Assembly (NCBI GenBank): GCA_964019415.1
Contig: OZ025876.1
Location: forward strand, 5,435,793 to 5,499,792
Direction of reading: 5' to 3'
From: Ianthella basta
Taxonomy: Eukaryota > Porifera > Demospongiae > Verongiida > Ianthellidae
Length of the DNA: 64,000 nucleotides
The notes under the pieces were generated by a model, which saw only the letters and a list, made by a program, of their open reading frames with translations, was not told the DNA's origin and did no database searches. The position numbers and the translations under genes were made by a program. Shown in pieces: positions 36,674 to 48,915 of this stretch (position 1 is the stretch's first letter; each line of letters begins with the position of its first letter).

Positions 36674-39638
36674 TCAATTGTCGGGTGAAGTACAAGTTGA
36701 TTGGGGTAGTGAGGGTGGCCGTGAAGAATTGGGGATGGGAGTTGGGGAGATAAGGTTGATCTGGGGGATTGCCAGTTCTGATAAGAGTGCATTCAAGTCA
36801 GGTTTGTCCTCTGCAGACACTACAGCATTCTTCCTCCGTGACTTTGGCCGATCTGGGTCATCTCTGCTGTCCATCACATGGTCATTCTCTGCTATTAGTA
36901 TAGGGGTGGGTGGCGGCACTCTGTGCGTTACTGTGGCAACGGGATTCTCCCCTGAGTGCTTTCGCTCTGTTCGAGGTGGGTGGGGATGTACCCGGGTGGT
37001 CTCCTCTCCTCGTTGCTCAGTCGAAGGGAGGGGTCGTGGCTGTATCGCCCTCGAGCTCGCTTTATTTGGAACACTGTGTCGACTGGGAGCAGCAGTGTGT
37101 CCAGCACTGCTCCCAGTCACACCGGCAATGGGAGGTAGAACAACTTGGGATGGCTTGCGAGATTGAAGGGACATCTTGTGAGCCACAGATGTTCGCCGCA
37201 CTTTTGTAAAAGTGGGACTACCCTCTCGGACATTCCCATTTGGTGAGACCTGGTATCTTCGACTGTTTACGATAATGCTTCTACATGCATGGAAAGATGA
37301 GGAAAGAGGTGAGGTAAGGTGAGGTGGGGTGGGATGGGGTGGGGTGGGGTGAAGTGAGGTGTGAAACCACCAGCACACCATCAGGAATATCAAGTGGTGG
37401 TGGTCATAGATATTGGTGTATATACACTACACTCTACCGAAATGACTTACAGCACTGGATGTGCTGGCTCTCTCAGTGGCTTTGTGGCACACGGTTGACT
37501 CTCCTTGCGTGCAAAGCTCCTACAGATGAAAGACAACGCCCCCACAATTAGCAGGGCCACAACAGTGAAATGCATATTTCACCTTCACACAACTGACACG
37601 TGACAAGTATGCACTACGAAATAATAAAGCAATCATATGAAGCTATAATCATGTATGGGTGTAATAGTCCGTGTCAGACACAATCTTGGATTCATCTACT
37701 GGTCATGTGACAATCACATGACTTAGTATTGCATGTGTAGCAGTGCATACTCACGTGATTGTCATAGGTGAGTGATATGAAGCTTGTGAGGTTTTCGGAG
37801 AGGATTGGCCAATACTAGACCTTTGCTTAGTCCGTGATACCGGGCTTCTCAGAGTCTGCAGTGAGCAGGGAGTCACTTACTACACTGAATAACCACTAGT
37901 GAAGAACAAGCTTGTTTCTCCCTCCCTCACACACACATGTGTGCACAAACAAGTAGAAGAGTGTTCACAATGGCTCACCTTCACTGCTCCTGTCCCTTCC
38001 TCCCTTGAAGTTCTGGTACCAGCTCTTTTCAGCACTACAGGAGATGATTCCATTCCACTCTCAACTGACACCTTTCTTCCACATTCAAAGGACATCTTCC
38101 TTCCACCTTCAACTGAGACTTTCCTTCCACTTTCAAGGGATGCCTTTCTTCCACATTCAACCGACACTTTTCTACTACATTCAGTCGATATTTTCCTTGC
38201 ACCTTCAAATGACACCTTTCTCCCACCATCAAGGGAGACCTTCCTGCTACCTTCAACTTCCCCTTCAGGCAGTCCTTGAGTGGCACCACTGATTGGTGGG
38301 AGACACTGCAGGTAAGAGGAATAGAGAACGTGCTGGCATGCTTTAAAGGGAGGGGCAGTATGAGTAGAGGGGAGGGGGAAGGGGAAGGAATAGAGGGAAA
38401 TGGAAGGGATGGAGGGGAAGGGGAGGGGGGAGGGGTGGAGGGGAAGGGGAGGGGGAAGGGGTGGATGGGGAGGGCATTGGGAAGGGATGGAGGGGAAGGG
38501 GAGGGGGAGGGGTGATGGGTCAGTGGGAAGGGGTGGAGGGGAAGGGGTGGAGGGGGAGGGGAGGGGGAAGGGGTGGAGGGTCAGCGGGAAGGGGGAGGGG
38601 TGGAGGGGAAGGGGAGGGGAAGGGGTGGATGGGGAGAGCATTGGGAAGGGATGGAGGGAAGGGGAGGGGGAGGGGTGGAGGGGAAAGGGAGGGGGAGGGG
38701 TGGATGGGGAGAGCATTGGGAAGGGATGGAGGGAAAGGGGAGGGGGAGGGGTGGAGGGTCAGTGGGAAGGGGTGAAGGGGAAGGGGTGGAGGGAGAGGGG
38801 AGGGGGAAGGGATGGAGGGGAAGGGGAGGGGGAGGGGTGGAGGGTCAGTGGGAAGGGGTGGAGGGGGAGGGAAGGGGGAGGGATGGAGGGTCAGTGGGAA
38901 GGGGAGGAGGAAGGGGTGAAGGGGGAGGGGAGGACAAGGAGAAAGGGAAGCAGCACAGTAAACCCTCTCATTCCAGTACACGGCACACACAGTAAAAAGG
39001 CTCTATTTGCTTGTACACTGAGCAAAAACCATCAGAACCACACACAACTATAAAAGTGACACACTTCTGGAGACAGCACAGCAGTAACTACACTAACCTG
39101 CCTCATGGTGACAGCTAGCTCTCCGACACACACACAGAGTACTCTTAAGCTAAGTGTTCCAGTGAAATGAAAATGCTGGGGGTTTGAGCCCTTATATACC
39201 ATTCAAGATAAGGGGGGGCACAGCGTGACCTCAATTATGACTGAAATGTAGGATAATTAGGGTTGTTTATTGAGATTTGGCTCATTCAATGATATTCATC
39301 ACTGTAAACACACCACAGGACTGTCTGGCATGCGGAACTGCTGCTATTCCCTACACACATTTGGAACTACAGATGTAAACTGCAAAGAAGTTTAAGTATT
39401 ATAAGCAGTTCCATGCGTGCATAACTTTGTCTTTCATTAATCATTTTTATTACATAGCTGGAGTGCCATACCGCGCTCTGACTTTGTCAATATAAAGGAT
39501 TGACAACAACATTGTCAATATTACAAGTGACCTTACACCCATTAGCTGCAGTGTTGGGGCTCACTTAGTTGGTGTTGGTTATAGGATAACACCACACACT
39601 GTGACACACACACACACACACACACACTGTGACACACA

Positions 39639-39731
<93 letters not shown>

Positions 39732-42452
39732 TATCTCACCTGCTCCTGCAGGCTTGCCCTAGCGCTATGGGGCTGGCTGCCGTAGCCAGAGCTCTGGTAG
39801 CTCGTGAGGGAGGGAGACCTGAGCTGGTTCAGACTGTTATTGCTCCCGTTCCTCTGGTTGTTCTTGGTGATGCTAGCAGGACTGCCACTGTCACTGCTCA
39901 CCAAGGGAGGGAGGGAGGTGGTGGCCAATGTAGGGGGCTCCTTGGTGTCTGCATCATGAGAGAAGCATAATGTATTTGAGATCCTATCAACCACAGAGGG
40001 GGCATATATTTCATACCAATGTGTTGTTTGGCAATCCTTCCCATACATACACATACACAAATTTGATTACTCCAATGGCCCCCTGCCTAGCTACCAACAC
40101 TGATAGCAATAGAACCCACACTTCTCCAGCAAAGCTGGTACAACTCTACAATGTCTGGTTTGGCTGCAGGCTTGTTTGTTTGGTCTGGCACTCAAAGGTG
40201 TTACGCAAACATCAGGCTCCTGCTGGGCTATGAATATTGGCTAAATAGTGTGACACAGGCAAGTTTGGGGAATGCTTAATTTATTCATAAGCTAAGGGAT
40301 GTAATGATATTCATCTTCCCACATCCTAACCTTGAGATACTTGGGATTGGCTCTTGTTCTTCCTGAAAATATTCTGCACATGGAGAGAGAAGAAGCTGTG
40401 AAGACCTTGTTAAATGCAATATAAATTCAAGACACCTCTCCACTAAGGACAGTGCCTACTATCCAGCTACACAGAGGTGTGTATGAAACTACTTCTGTAA
40501 AAGGATACTTTTCTAATCAGGGCACGTTAAGTTGGTGGACTGTAAGAAGCAGTCCGTCGGGCGTCCAGAAAAGAGAGGTATCAGTGTACACCCACCATCA
40601 CCCACATGCAAGAGCAGTACTGGAGGTCTGTGACAATTGACCAGCATGCCTGTACTACTGCAGTGCATGCACTGCACACTGTGTGGTCCTGGGCATACTG
40701 TACAAACAAGCAGTGAGATGATGTCATTGTGTCACCCACCACCCATGGATGGATGGATGGATGCACATGGTGGTTTACAGAAATGTGACACAATATAGAA
40801 GCATGCCACAATACAATGCATTAATTGCTCTTGCAGCTGTAACTCATTTAAGTTGAGTTATGTTGGCTCTTTTGACAAAGGTTTGCAAATGAATCAATCG
40901 AGCAAGCTCATTCATCTGGTGGGGCATGACTCATCATAACGTGTCCATAAGTACTACAGGAGGATTACAAATACAGTGCTTAGCAGGACAGAAAGGCTAT
41001 GAACTTTAAAAGAACAGCAATCTCCGCAAAGGTCCATCCTCACTGGCAGAGGTATTGCTGTAGGCCCATCATAATGTTGTATGTCAGAGTCATTAAAGTT
41101 AGAAGGAGCACAAACCTCTGGCATTGTAGGAACGATAAAGAACCTACTAGATTTGATAGCCTACAGAAATGGCTTGGAGGTGATCGATTGCAGCAGATCC
41201 GGTAATAAGGCAGTTACATATTTTTACAGATACATCAAATGCTGTGACGGAGGTGGCATGTGTACAGTATAGTATACCATACTGGTTTCCTTGATGATGA
41301 TGGGGCAGTCACCATGGTGACACAATATGCGGGCATACCGCACCTTCCCATTGTGGTGGTGTGGTCTACCCTCCCTTCTGTGGTGATAACCCTCTCTCTC
41401 TATGGGGGTACCACATTATGATGTCAGCATCTCATTAGCAGGCTTAGCTACATTGCTTAATAAGTTGTAACTCCTCCACCACCCACCTGCTTGATTCCCT
41501 TGGGTAGGAGCTTGTTCAGCAGCACAGGACCTCCTCTGGGACTCTGAGTAAACAAACATTTAATGAAATTCATGAGGAGTCCTCAGAGCCTACCCACAAA
41601 GGGGACCACTATACCAGTACTGGTAACACATGGTGGTGAGATGCAGTGGTAGACTGTGACACACTCCATGCAATGTCTGAGTGGCACTATAATGTCCTAG
41701 TGATGTAAGCAGGTGTTAGATGCCACAGTGAGTGTCTGTGTGTGAATGCATTACTTTTGGCACAACTGACCTGTTCCTGACTGGCCCTCTCTCTTTTGCC
41801 CATCTTTGAGGCAGACTACAAAAAGGGACGTGAAACAAGTAAACACATCACTGGTACTTGCTCACTGATATATATCAATACGACAAGAACATGAATAAGT
41901 GGGTATAGTACAACAACTACTTCACAGAGCCTCCCCTTACTCCAGAGGTGTACACTGGTACACACATAATTCTACAAATTACGATGACTTCTTTATTCAA
42001 GTGGTGGTGTTGCTGTCCCTGGTCCTAGCTCTAAAACAGGGCAGTTTAGTGGCCAAGTTAGCACACATGGACCTCCATTCTGGTTACTACATGTCATAGG
42101 GTGGCAATGAACTTACACAAAGTGGCCACTACATTCAACTACATTATAGCCTCCACATACTGAGCATGTATATTGTTAGAGAAATTAGTGTGAAGAGTTA
42201 CTGAGCTCCTGAACATATTGATCAATGTGACAAGCACAGCAACAACAAGGAGTAGAGCGTATCGAAGGCAGCAGAGCTTACAGAAGTCCAGTACACAGGG
42301 AGATATAGGGAGATATAGGGAGAGAGTTTAGAAGCTACTACTGGGCTGGAAGAGTAGATACTGGTAGCGGTATTAAAAGCTAGGTGGATGAGGACGGTGG
42401 GACACTTTCATACACGCGCACAACACACACGTCTCACCTTGCCGCTGGGCAT
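36674..42452 (-). CDS. Unknown Ser/Pro-rich basic protein with eight tandem RKxS octapeptides, nine exons
   Basis: I do not recognise this family. Exons in transcript order: 42452-42438, 41815-41771, 41543-41487, 40373-40331, 39948-39740, 38305-37979, 37855-37755, 37519-37451, 37280-36674. They join in phase to 1,473 nt (490 aa). The N-terminus is short and basic (MPSGKSASKMGKRERASQEQ), followed by KNNQRNGSNNSLNQLRSPSL and GYGSQPHSARASLQEQ. Exon 6 holds eight octapeptides of form (G/S/A)RK(V/I/A/M)Sx(E/D)x. The rest is Ser/Arg/Pro-rich and probably disordered, ending with an acidic/hydrophobic element LNALLSELAIPQINLISPTP. No signal peptide or membrane segment. RKxS fits basophilic kinases (PKA/PKC type). 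The 3' end lies ~320 bp from METTL5-like and the start ~550 bp from the POC1 stop. Short exons 1-4 are the least certain, though splice sites and phases agree. Confidence 0.62.
38057..38248 (-). repeat. Coding 24-bp minisatellite: eight RKxS octapeptides
   Basis: In exon 6 of the unknown gene the successive octapeptides are SRKVSLDG, GRKVSFEG, ARKISTEC, SRKVSVEC, GRKASLES, GRKVSVEG, GRKMSFEC and GRKVSVES. R, K and S are invariant in all eight and the acidic residue in position 7 is always D or E, while other positions vary. Confidence 0.88.
38340..38935. repeat. Purine-rich minisatellite (GGGGAAGGGGTGGAGG-like) in intron 5 of unknown gene
   Basis: About 600 bp of degenerate repeats of GGGGAAGGGG, GTGGAGG and GGTCAGTGGGAAG. 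On the transcribed (minus) strand it is a pyrimidine tract ending within ~40 nt of the splice acceptor at 38306. Long G-runs could form quadruplexes. Confidence 0.9.
39602..39731. repeat. (CA)n microsatellite abutting a splice donor
   Basis: About 130 bp of interrupted (CA)n. On the minus (sense) strand it is (GT)n beginning within ~9 nt of the 5' splice site of exon 5 of the unknown gene (donor at 39739-39738). Confidence 0.95.
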
Positions 42453-43002
42453 CTTCTGCAGACAGAACGCCCCTCCCCAAAGGCTGTGTATGCTCCGCGC
42501 TAGGGACACCTGGGTAAACCCACTGACCAGAGGCGACGACACGCCCCTTCAAATATGACGCGGAGGCGATTCCGTATACTACTAACTATTTGGACTACTC
42601 TAACTGCTCTGAGTCTGTTCGGAAGCTTCCCACACACACAAGGCTTCTTTCGAATGCTAGATGCGAGTCAGCAAAAAAGCGAACAAGGGCGGCAGTGTTC
42701 TCTGTTCCCCAACCGGCCGTTCCGAGCTCAGTCTGCTCCCCCAGGGCCCACGCTGCACAAGGCCTACGGATCGACCTCAGCTCACCCCGCGTTCGCTCTC
42801 TGTTCAAAGGTGGAGACGTCCGATACCAGTTCACCTTACAAATATGCCCCCTGCTGTGGCTCCCGCATGCAGATAATAATATTCATAGGTGACTGTGAGG
42901 GCTATGAATATGGATAACGTACACATGGTCAGGGGGTAATGGACACACCGTTTGCATGTCATAGAAAGCAACCAGGTAAAAATCTTCAAGCGCAGGGAGG
43001 CG
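42453..43002. other. Intergenic region between unknown gene start and POC1 stop
   Basis: About 550 bp. It is relatively GC-rich near 42480-42780 (promoter side of the unknown gene) and should also hold the POC1 3' UTR. Open frames here on both strands overlap each other, show no conserved motif and were not called. Confidence 0.45.
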
Positions 43003-43142
43003 TTAATCGTTAGGTCGAATCTGCAGACTGATTCTTTGCTGGTTGTCAATCACCTCCTTCACCTTGTTCTCTGTCATGGTGAGGCGCTGCTCAAGGATTG
43101 ACACAGTCTGTGTGTGGGGGGGGGGGAGGGTGTGAGGGAAGT

Positions 43143-43192
<50 letters not shown>

Positions 43193-46100
43193 ACGTGTGT
43201 GAGTGTGGATGCAGGCATAGGGGAAGGTATTTGATCAACATGATGATCAGCAGAGGATGGAGGAGAAGAGGATCAATGAGATGAAGAATGGTATACCAGA
43301 CAGTAGCATCAAGACATACTTAATAGATCTTGTATAGTCTTAACAGCTGGCACAGTAGACTACACTCAGGCGTGCACACCCACCCACCCACCCACTGTGC
43401 TCCCCACCCACCTGTGTCAGTACATCCAGCTGTCCCACAATGTGCTGCAAAGTGCTGGCTAGTTGAGGCGGCATGGACATCTGCTCCAGGGGCACTGTCC
43501 TTGGTCGCGCACCACTGCTATCACCCTCTTCTTCACTGGAGTCCTCGTCGAGGGGAACCGCCTTAAAGGTGGCCCTCTCATCCTGAGGATAGGACACTAT
43601 AAGTGACTAGTCGCGGAAGACAAATGTTAGCTCAACAAGGCTTAAGGGATGGGAAGGAGGGAGTTGGGAGAGTAGAATCTTTACAGCTCAAATGCAAGAG
43701 GCTAATTTTCCTACTATTGCCTCTTTTCTTTAAGCTGTGAAGTTGGATATCTTTGCCACACAGTACAGCCAGCTTGCAACACCTACCAACACATAGCACT
43801 ACTAGAGTCAGCAGAATCCAGCTAAAGGTGATTGACCTCTGGTACTACTTCCCTGAAAGCCTTAAAGATGGTTGCTTTGGGTGTACACACACTACACACG
43901 TATGTATGAACAGTTTACAACGTTGGGTCAGTATTGGTCCTGGTACGTACCTCATTCAGGGGCATTGGTCTTGCAAACAGAGCTGGGCCCACATGGGCAA
44001 CTTGTGGGGTCTTCTGGGACATGTCTTTAGGGCCACGGTGGTGAACAGTCACCTAAGGCACACCAGGACACATACAGGATGATGGACTGTGTGTTTCAGT
44101 GTCCACCTAACCACCAACACACATCTATCCATGGCAGCCACATGATTGCATTGCAGAGTTAAATGTTAGTTGGGCTCAGAGAAGTTGGTTGCCTTACATA
44201 GTGGCCATTATAGGAAGGTTTCACTGCACCTCCTTACCATTCAGAGTAAGATGTGTGTGTGTGAGGAGGTTGGGCCTATATACCAGTTGGGCATGAACAT
44301 CCACTGTGTGCGTGTGTTTCAAGGTGCTTACTTCTTGAGGCTGTGTGTCTGGGGGATGGGAGAGGTGAGGGTGGTGGTGATGGTGGTGGGGAGGGGGAGG
44401 ATCGTGCTTGTGTTGCTTCCTTGGGGCCGGCTCTTTGGGTTTCTTCCTCAATACTGTACAAGTAGCAATGGCACACAGGGAGGAGAATGAGTCAACACAC
44501 ACATGTACACATTATCAATCTTAAACACAAGCCACATGCATACATACTTTCTTGCTTGTCCAAAGTGTCAAAATTGGTCTTCCACACAAACACCTACACA
44601 CACAAGACAGGGGATCTGTATACGGCACAATCCAGTGGCCACTAACAAATGCCCTGAGCATAGCCACTTGTTGGTTGTATGCGAATTGCTGTATTGTTGT
44701 GTGCTAACCTCATCATCTGCTCCGACTGATGAAAAGAATTCTCCTGATGGGGAGAATGCTACTCCCATCACAGCACTCTGATGGTAAAAGAACAAACAGT
44801 AGGACATTGCTCCACTGTGATGTGTTTCACAGTGATAGTGCTCACTCTGTACCGAGTGTGTGTGCGTGTGTGTGTGGGGGTCTCACGTTGTGAGCATGTA
44901 CAGTGTACATTGGTCTTGCCTCCAACAGGTCAAAGATCTGTGGGGGAGTGGAGTGGGGAGGGAGCGAGGTGAGGGGTGGGCGGAGTGAGGTGAGGGGTGA
45001 AGGGAGTGAGGTGAAGGTGGAGGGAGTGAGGTGAGGGGTGGGCGGAGTGAGGTGAGGGGTGAAGGGAGTAAGGTGAGGGGTGGATGGAGTGATGTGAGGG
45101 TGAAGGGAGTGAGGTGAGGGGTGGAGGGAGTGAGATGAGGGGTGGAGGGAGGGAGGTGAGGGTGGAGTGACGCAAATGAGGAGGGAGTGAGGTAAATGGG
45201 GAGGGAGTGAGGTGTGGGTGGAGGGAGTGAAGTAAGGGGGAAGGGAGTGAGGTGAGGGTGGAGGGAGTGAGGTAAGGGTGGAGGGAGTGAGGTGAGTGTG
45301 GAGGGAGTGAGGTGGTTGGCGGGAACCCAAATACATAAATAGTATGTACATTGCACAATGGGGTCAATAAATAGAGCAGTGGTGGTGGTGACTACATGAT
45401 TCAGATGGTACAATGCAGATAAGCTGGTAGATTCTGGTACATGTCAAAACATTCGTTGATGACAGCACTATCCTCTGCACAAGCTTTACCACACACAGAG
45501 TGTGAGGTACAACAGACAGCAATCACACCTTCAAGGAGTTGTCACTTGATCCAGAGAGAAGGTAGTTTCCACTGTGGTGGAATGCCACACTGTTGACAGG
45601 TCCCAGGTGACCTACATGTGCATTAACAGGGAGGGTGGGGGGGAGGGTTTGAGCAACATCAAGGATTGCTTGCAGCTGTCTCTGCCTTACTCTGGTAGTG
45701 CTGCAAGAGTTTGTTCACTCTAATGTCCCAGATCTGCAAGTGTGGTGGAGGGCAGAGTGGAAGAGTCTACAACCATCTCCAGCACAGAGGAATATATCCC
45801 ATAAACACACACATACCAAGATCACATACACTATGCTATGTACAGTGGAGCCTGTCTACGTAAGACGGTCACTGCGTTAGGCAGCCACCTCTCTAAAACA
45901 GCCAGCCTCCCTGGCCCCAAATAGCACTAAAGCATTGCAATCTACTTCTGTAGAGCAGCCACCTCTGTATATAGGTCAGTTAGAACTGGCCCAAAGGTGG
46001 CTATCTTACACAGGTTCATATAAATCTACAGCACACATGAATGCATACACCCATACATACACCTATACATACACCCATACATACATATGTACATACACTG

Positions 46101-46364
46101 CACTCCAGGTGTGCTGCATACATGCACACAACTATGTATGCACTCTGGGGGCAGAGTCTGCCCATAGCAGAGGAGTTGTTGTAGCAAGCTAGCTGACACA
46201 CAAAACAGGACTGAGGTACAGCATGGTCTTACCTTTACTACATTGTCGTTGGTGGCCACTGCAATGCAGTTTCCATCAGGGTGGAACTCAACGCAGTTTA
46301 CAATTCTGTGGAGTCAGTTCAAGATTGTGGTTGAGTACATGGAAGTACATTACACACACAAATA

Positions 46365-46447
<83 letters not shown>

Positions 46448-48415
46448 CCTCCGTTTTCAAAGAAGGTGTGTACACATTCCTTCATTTGTCGGTCCCACAG
46501 CTTTACAGCTTTGTCATCTCCTCCCGACACAACCAGCCTACCGTCAGGGGAGAACCTGCAGAGGGAGGGAGTGACAGAGCAAGGTAAGACTGTGTCTGCA
46601 TGTACAAGGTGAGTTGAGCACAAGAGCAGGTACATACGTACATGAGTGAGGGTGAGAGAGGTCAATGATTGGGAGATGAATTAAACACCAGAAATAGACT
46701 ATGACTGTAAAACAGAGTGAGATTGATAGCTGTGAGATGAAGTGAGATTGACAGCTGTGAGATGGAGTGAGATTGACAGCTGGGAGATGGAGTGAGTTTG
46801 ATAGCTGGGAGATGGAATGAGATGGATGGCTGAGAGATGGAGTGAGATTGATAGGTGGGAGATGGAATGAGATGGATGGCTGAGAGATGGAGTGAGATTG
46901 ATAGGTGGGAGATGGAATGAGATGGATGGCTGAGAGATGGAGTGAGATTGATAGGTGGGAGATGGAACTAGACAGAACCAAGTAACAGGCCCCTCCCATC
47001 AACAGACTCACTTTGCAGATCGTACCCAGTTGCTGTGGCCAGTGAATGTGCACTGGAACTTTTGTCTGTGGACAGACCACAACTAGTATGAGTGAAGGGA
47101 GACAAGAAGACAGGTCACAGACACAAGAGACCAACTAAAGACAGCGGCTAACTTCCACCCACATGCAGAATAACATCACACCATTCTACACAGCACACAT
47201 CAAGAGAAGGAAGGAGTGCAGTGAGTGAGAAGACATTAGAGGATTTAATGCGTGTTTCATCTTCCCACTGAGGCACTTTGCACTAACCAACTCTCACCTT
47301 TACAGTTTTATCGTCTGATGCTGTGAGGAGAGACCTTCCATCGGTGGTGAAGTGGACACAACGAACAGATGCAGTGTGTGCCTTAAAGACGGTAGACTCC
47401 CCTTTCCTGTGACGAGTGTAGGAGGAGTGGAGAGTGCATGCAGCAGGGTATGGACTGCACCCGTGAGCTCCACATACAACACACACAATGTAGTAGCGTG
47501 TGTATATATGTCACCCCTGCCACTCACACACTGGGTATCCACAGCCGCACTGTCTTGTCTCGTGATGCCGATGCAAGCAGGTGGCCTGTGGGACTAAACT
47601 GCACCGACAGGACAGCGTCCTACACACATGGCAAGAGATACAGCCCACCACACACTACACAAGGGAATCAAACACATGCTTCAACAACACAGAGAGAACA
47701 TCCATTTGAAGAAGAGATGATGTGAATGTCCAGTGTATGCACACAATAGAGTGGTCTCTCCACAATGCAGGCCCAAGGAGTCTGGACACACACACACATA
47801 TATAGTGAAAGTCTTTTGACTACAATGAGACGCATGCGTTACAAGCACAGCTGGCATTGTGAAAGATGTGGGGAGTAATGTACAATACGAAGGGCATACA
47901 TATATACAAGGGCTGCAAAGGGCACTGTGACCTTCAGAGGGGGGGTTGAGACAATACCGCAGCAAGCTTTCATTGACTGGGCCTAGAAATAAAATACAGA
48001 CTCCTAGGAGAATACAATGCTTCTCCTATGTGTGTACCGAGCTCTGTGCCGTCTCCATACAGTGGCAAAATGGCGCCAGGCCCAGAATACAAAGAACAAA
48101 CTACGCCAGTCACTTATTGGGTGTGTCATAATGGAGACGTCTCTACTACTTTATTAGAAAGAGTCACCTTATGTCCAATGAATCTGTAGGCTCTAGACTG
48201 TGGCTTGAAGTGCCAGACCATGACACACGCGTCCATTGAGCCTGTAGCAAGCTGCTTCATGTTTGGGTTGAAAGAAACGCTCGTCACAGTATCTCGGTGG
48301 CCTTTAAAATGCCTCTCCATGGTCGGGTCCTCCTGGAGAAACAGTGCACATTGTACAGCCATGTTCCCTCAATAGGGGAGTGCAATAATGGGTAGTTCCT
48401 CACAGGGTTGGCCAT
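43003..48415 (-). CDS. POC1: POC1 centriolar WD40 protein, 16 exons
   Basis: Centriole/basal-body protein needed for centriole stability and cilia; seven WD40 repeats plus a C-terminal POC1 coiled coil. Exons in transcript order: 48415-48404, 48332-48168, 47619-47528, 47406-47298, 47082-47012, 46555-46448, 46305-46233, 45733-45691, 45611-45529, 44937-44887, 44777-44709, 44593-44548, 44453-44332, 44052-43951, 43582-43412, 43107-43003. They join in phase to 1,422 nt (473 aa; human POC1B ~478). The start reads [20 protein letters not shown] repeats lie at about residues 10-300 (e.g. [22 protein letters not shown]). The linker (308-382) has six consecutive His. The C-terminus has [18 protein letters not shown] and [12 protein letters not shown], the family signature. 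It lacks the long N-glycan or membrane features of other WD proteins. One animal POC1 is ancestral; vertebrates have A and B. Confidence 0.94.
44940..45312. repeat. Purine minisatellite (GAGTGAGGTGAGGGGTGGAGG-like) in POC1 intron 9
   Basis: About 370 bp of ~20-bp degenerate repeats. On the minus sense strand it is a pyrimidine tract that runs directly into the acceptor of exon 10 (exon starts 44937). Confidence 0.92.
45838..46022. mobile_element. Interspersed inverted-repeat element, copy C, in POC1 intron 7
   Basis: Opens GTACAGTGGAGCCTGTCTAC, contains CTGGCCCCAAATAGCACTAA and GGCCCAAAGGTGGCTATCTTACACAGG, matching copies A and B. Confidence 0.72.
46371..46444. repeat. (CA)n microsatellite directly after POC1 exon 6 donor
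   Basis: Pure (CA)n on plus, (GT)n in POC1 sense, starting ~4 nt into intron 6 (donor GTTTGT at 46447). Confidence 0.96.
46690..46975. repeat. Minisatellite in POC1 intron 5 (GATGGAGTGAGATTGATAG unit)
   Basis: Repeats of 19-20 bp, about 13 copies, with a higher-order alternation (GGATGGCTGAGA / TGATAGGTGGGA) near its right end, suggesting stepwise expansion. Confidence 0.9.
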
Positions 48416-48915
48416 GGTGGTTGCGCTGCGCAGTAAAAGCAGCTCTCCCTGTCTTCTGCCCGCTGAGAGTCAGCCTCAATCTCTCGCACGCAAAATTTCC
48501 CGCCGGTCACGCCCCCAAACCGTGAAAAGAAAGTGGCGGGAATAATGCTGAGCTCTTGTAGCAGATAATCAACCCACCACAAGGCTGAAGCAGTGAAGAT
48601 TCCTTTGCATGATCTCTGATGCAGGTATTGATTCTGTACCACAATGCCTTCTGTTATGTTGGTTCCCATATTTTATTCACACTGCATTTCGAAATGACAA
48701 CTAGCTAGCTCAGTTCTAGCTTTCTTTTTCAATTTTGTTGTGAATCTTATGCAGTAAGTCGTTGACACTCTGCATATGGAAATGACAGCCTTTATACAGC
48801 CACACTGCCATTGCATCATTTCTGATCTAATGTACATCTACAGTGGTACCGTACAGGTTTGATCGTATGCCTCTGGTGTACTAAAGTGTTTCATGTGCAT
48901 TTCTGCTCATGTAGG
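48416..48915. promoter_or_regulatory. Shared head-to-head intergenic region of POC1 and CDC16
   Basis: 500 bp separate the start codons of POC1 (minus) and CDC16 (plus). The POC1-proximal half (48420-48540) is GC-rich with no TATA box, as in bidirectional promoters; the CDC16-proximal half is AT-rich. A short unseen 5' UTR exon for CDC16 is possible because a TAG acceptor-like site lies just before its ATG. Confidence 0.5.

Noticed and set aside
38276..39053. Gly/Arg/Glu-rich frames on plus and Pro/Ser-rich frames on minus
   Set aside because: Translation of the purine minisatellite in intron 5 of the unknown gene; all frames stay open because stop codons are rare in the repeat.
42555..42917. 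Possible plus-strand gene of 120 aa
   Set aside because: Several overlapping frames of similar length, no conserved motif, and it lies in the presumed promoter between two minus-strand genes.
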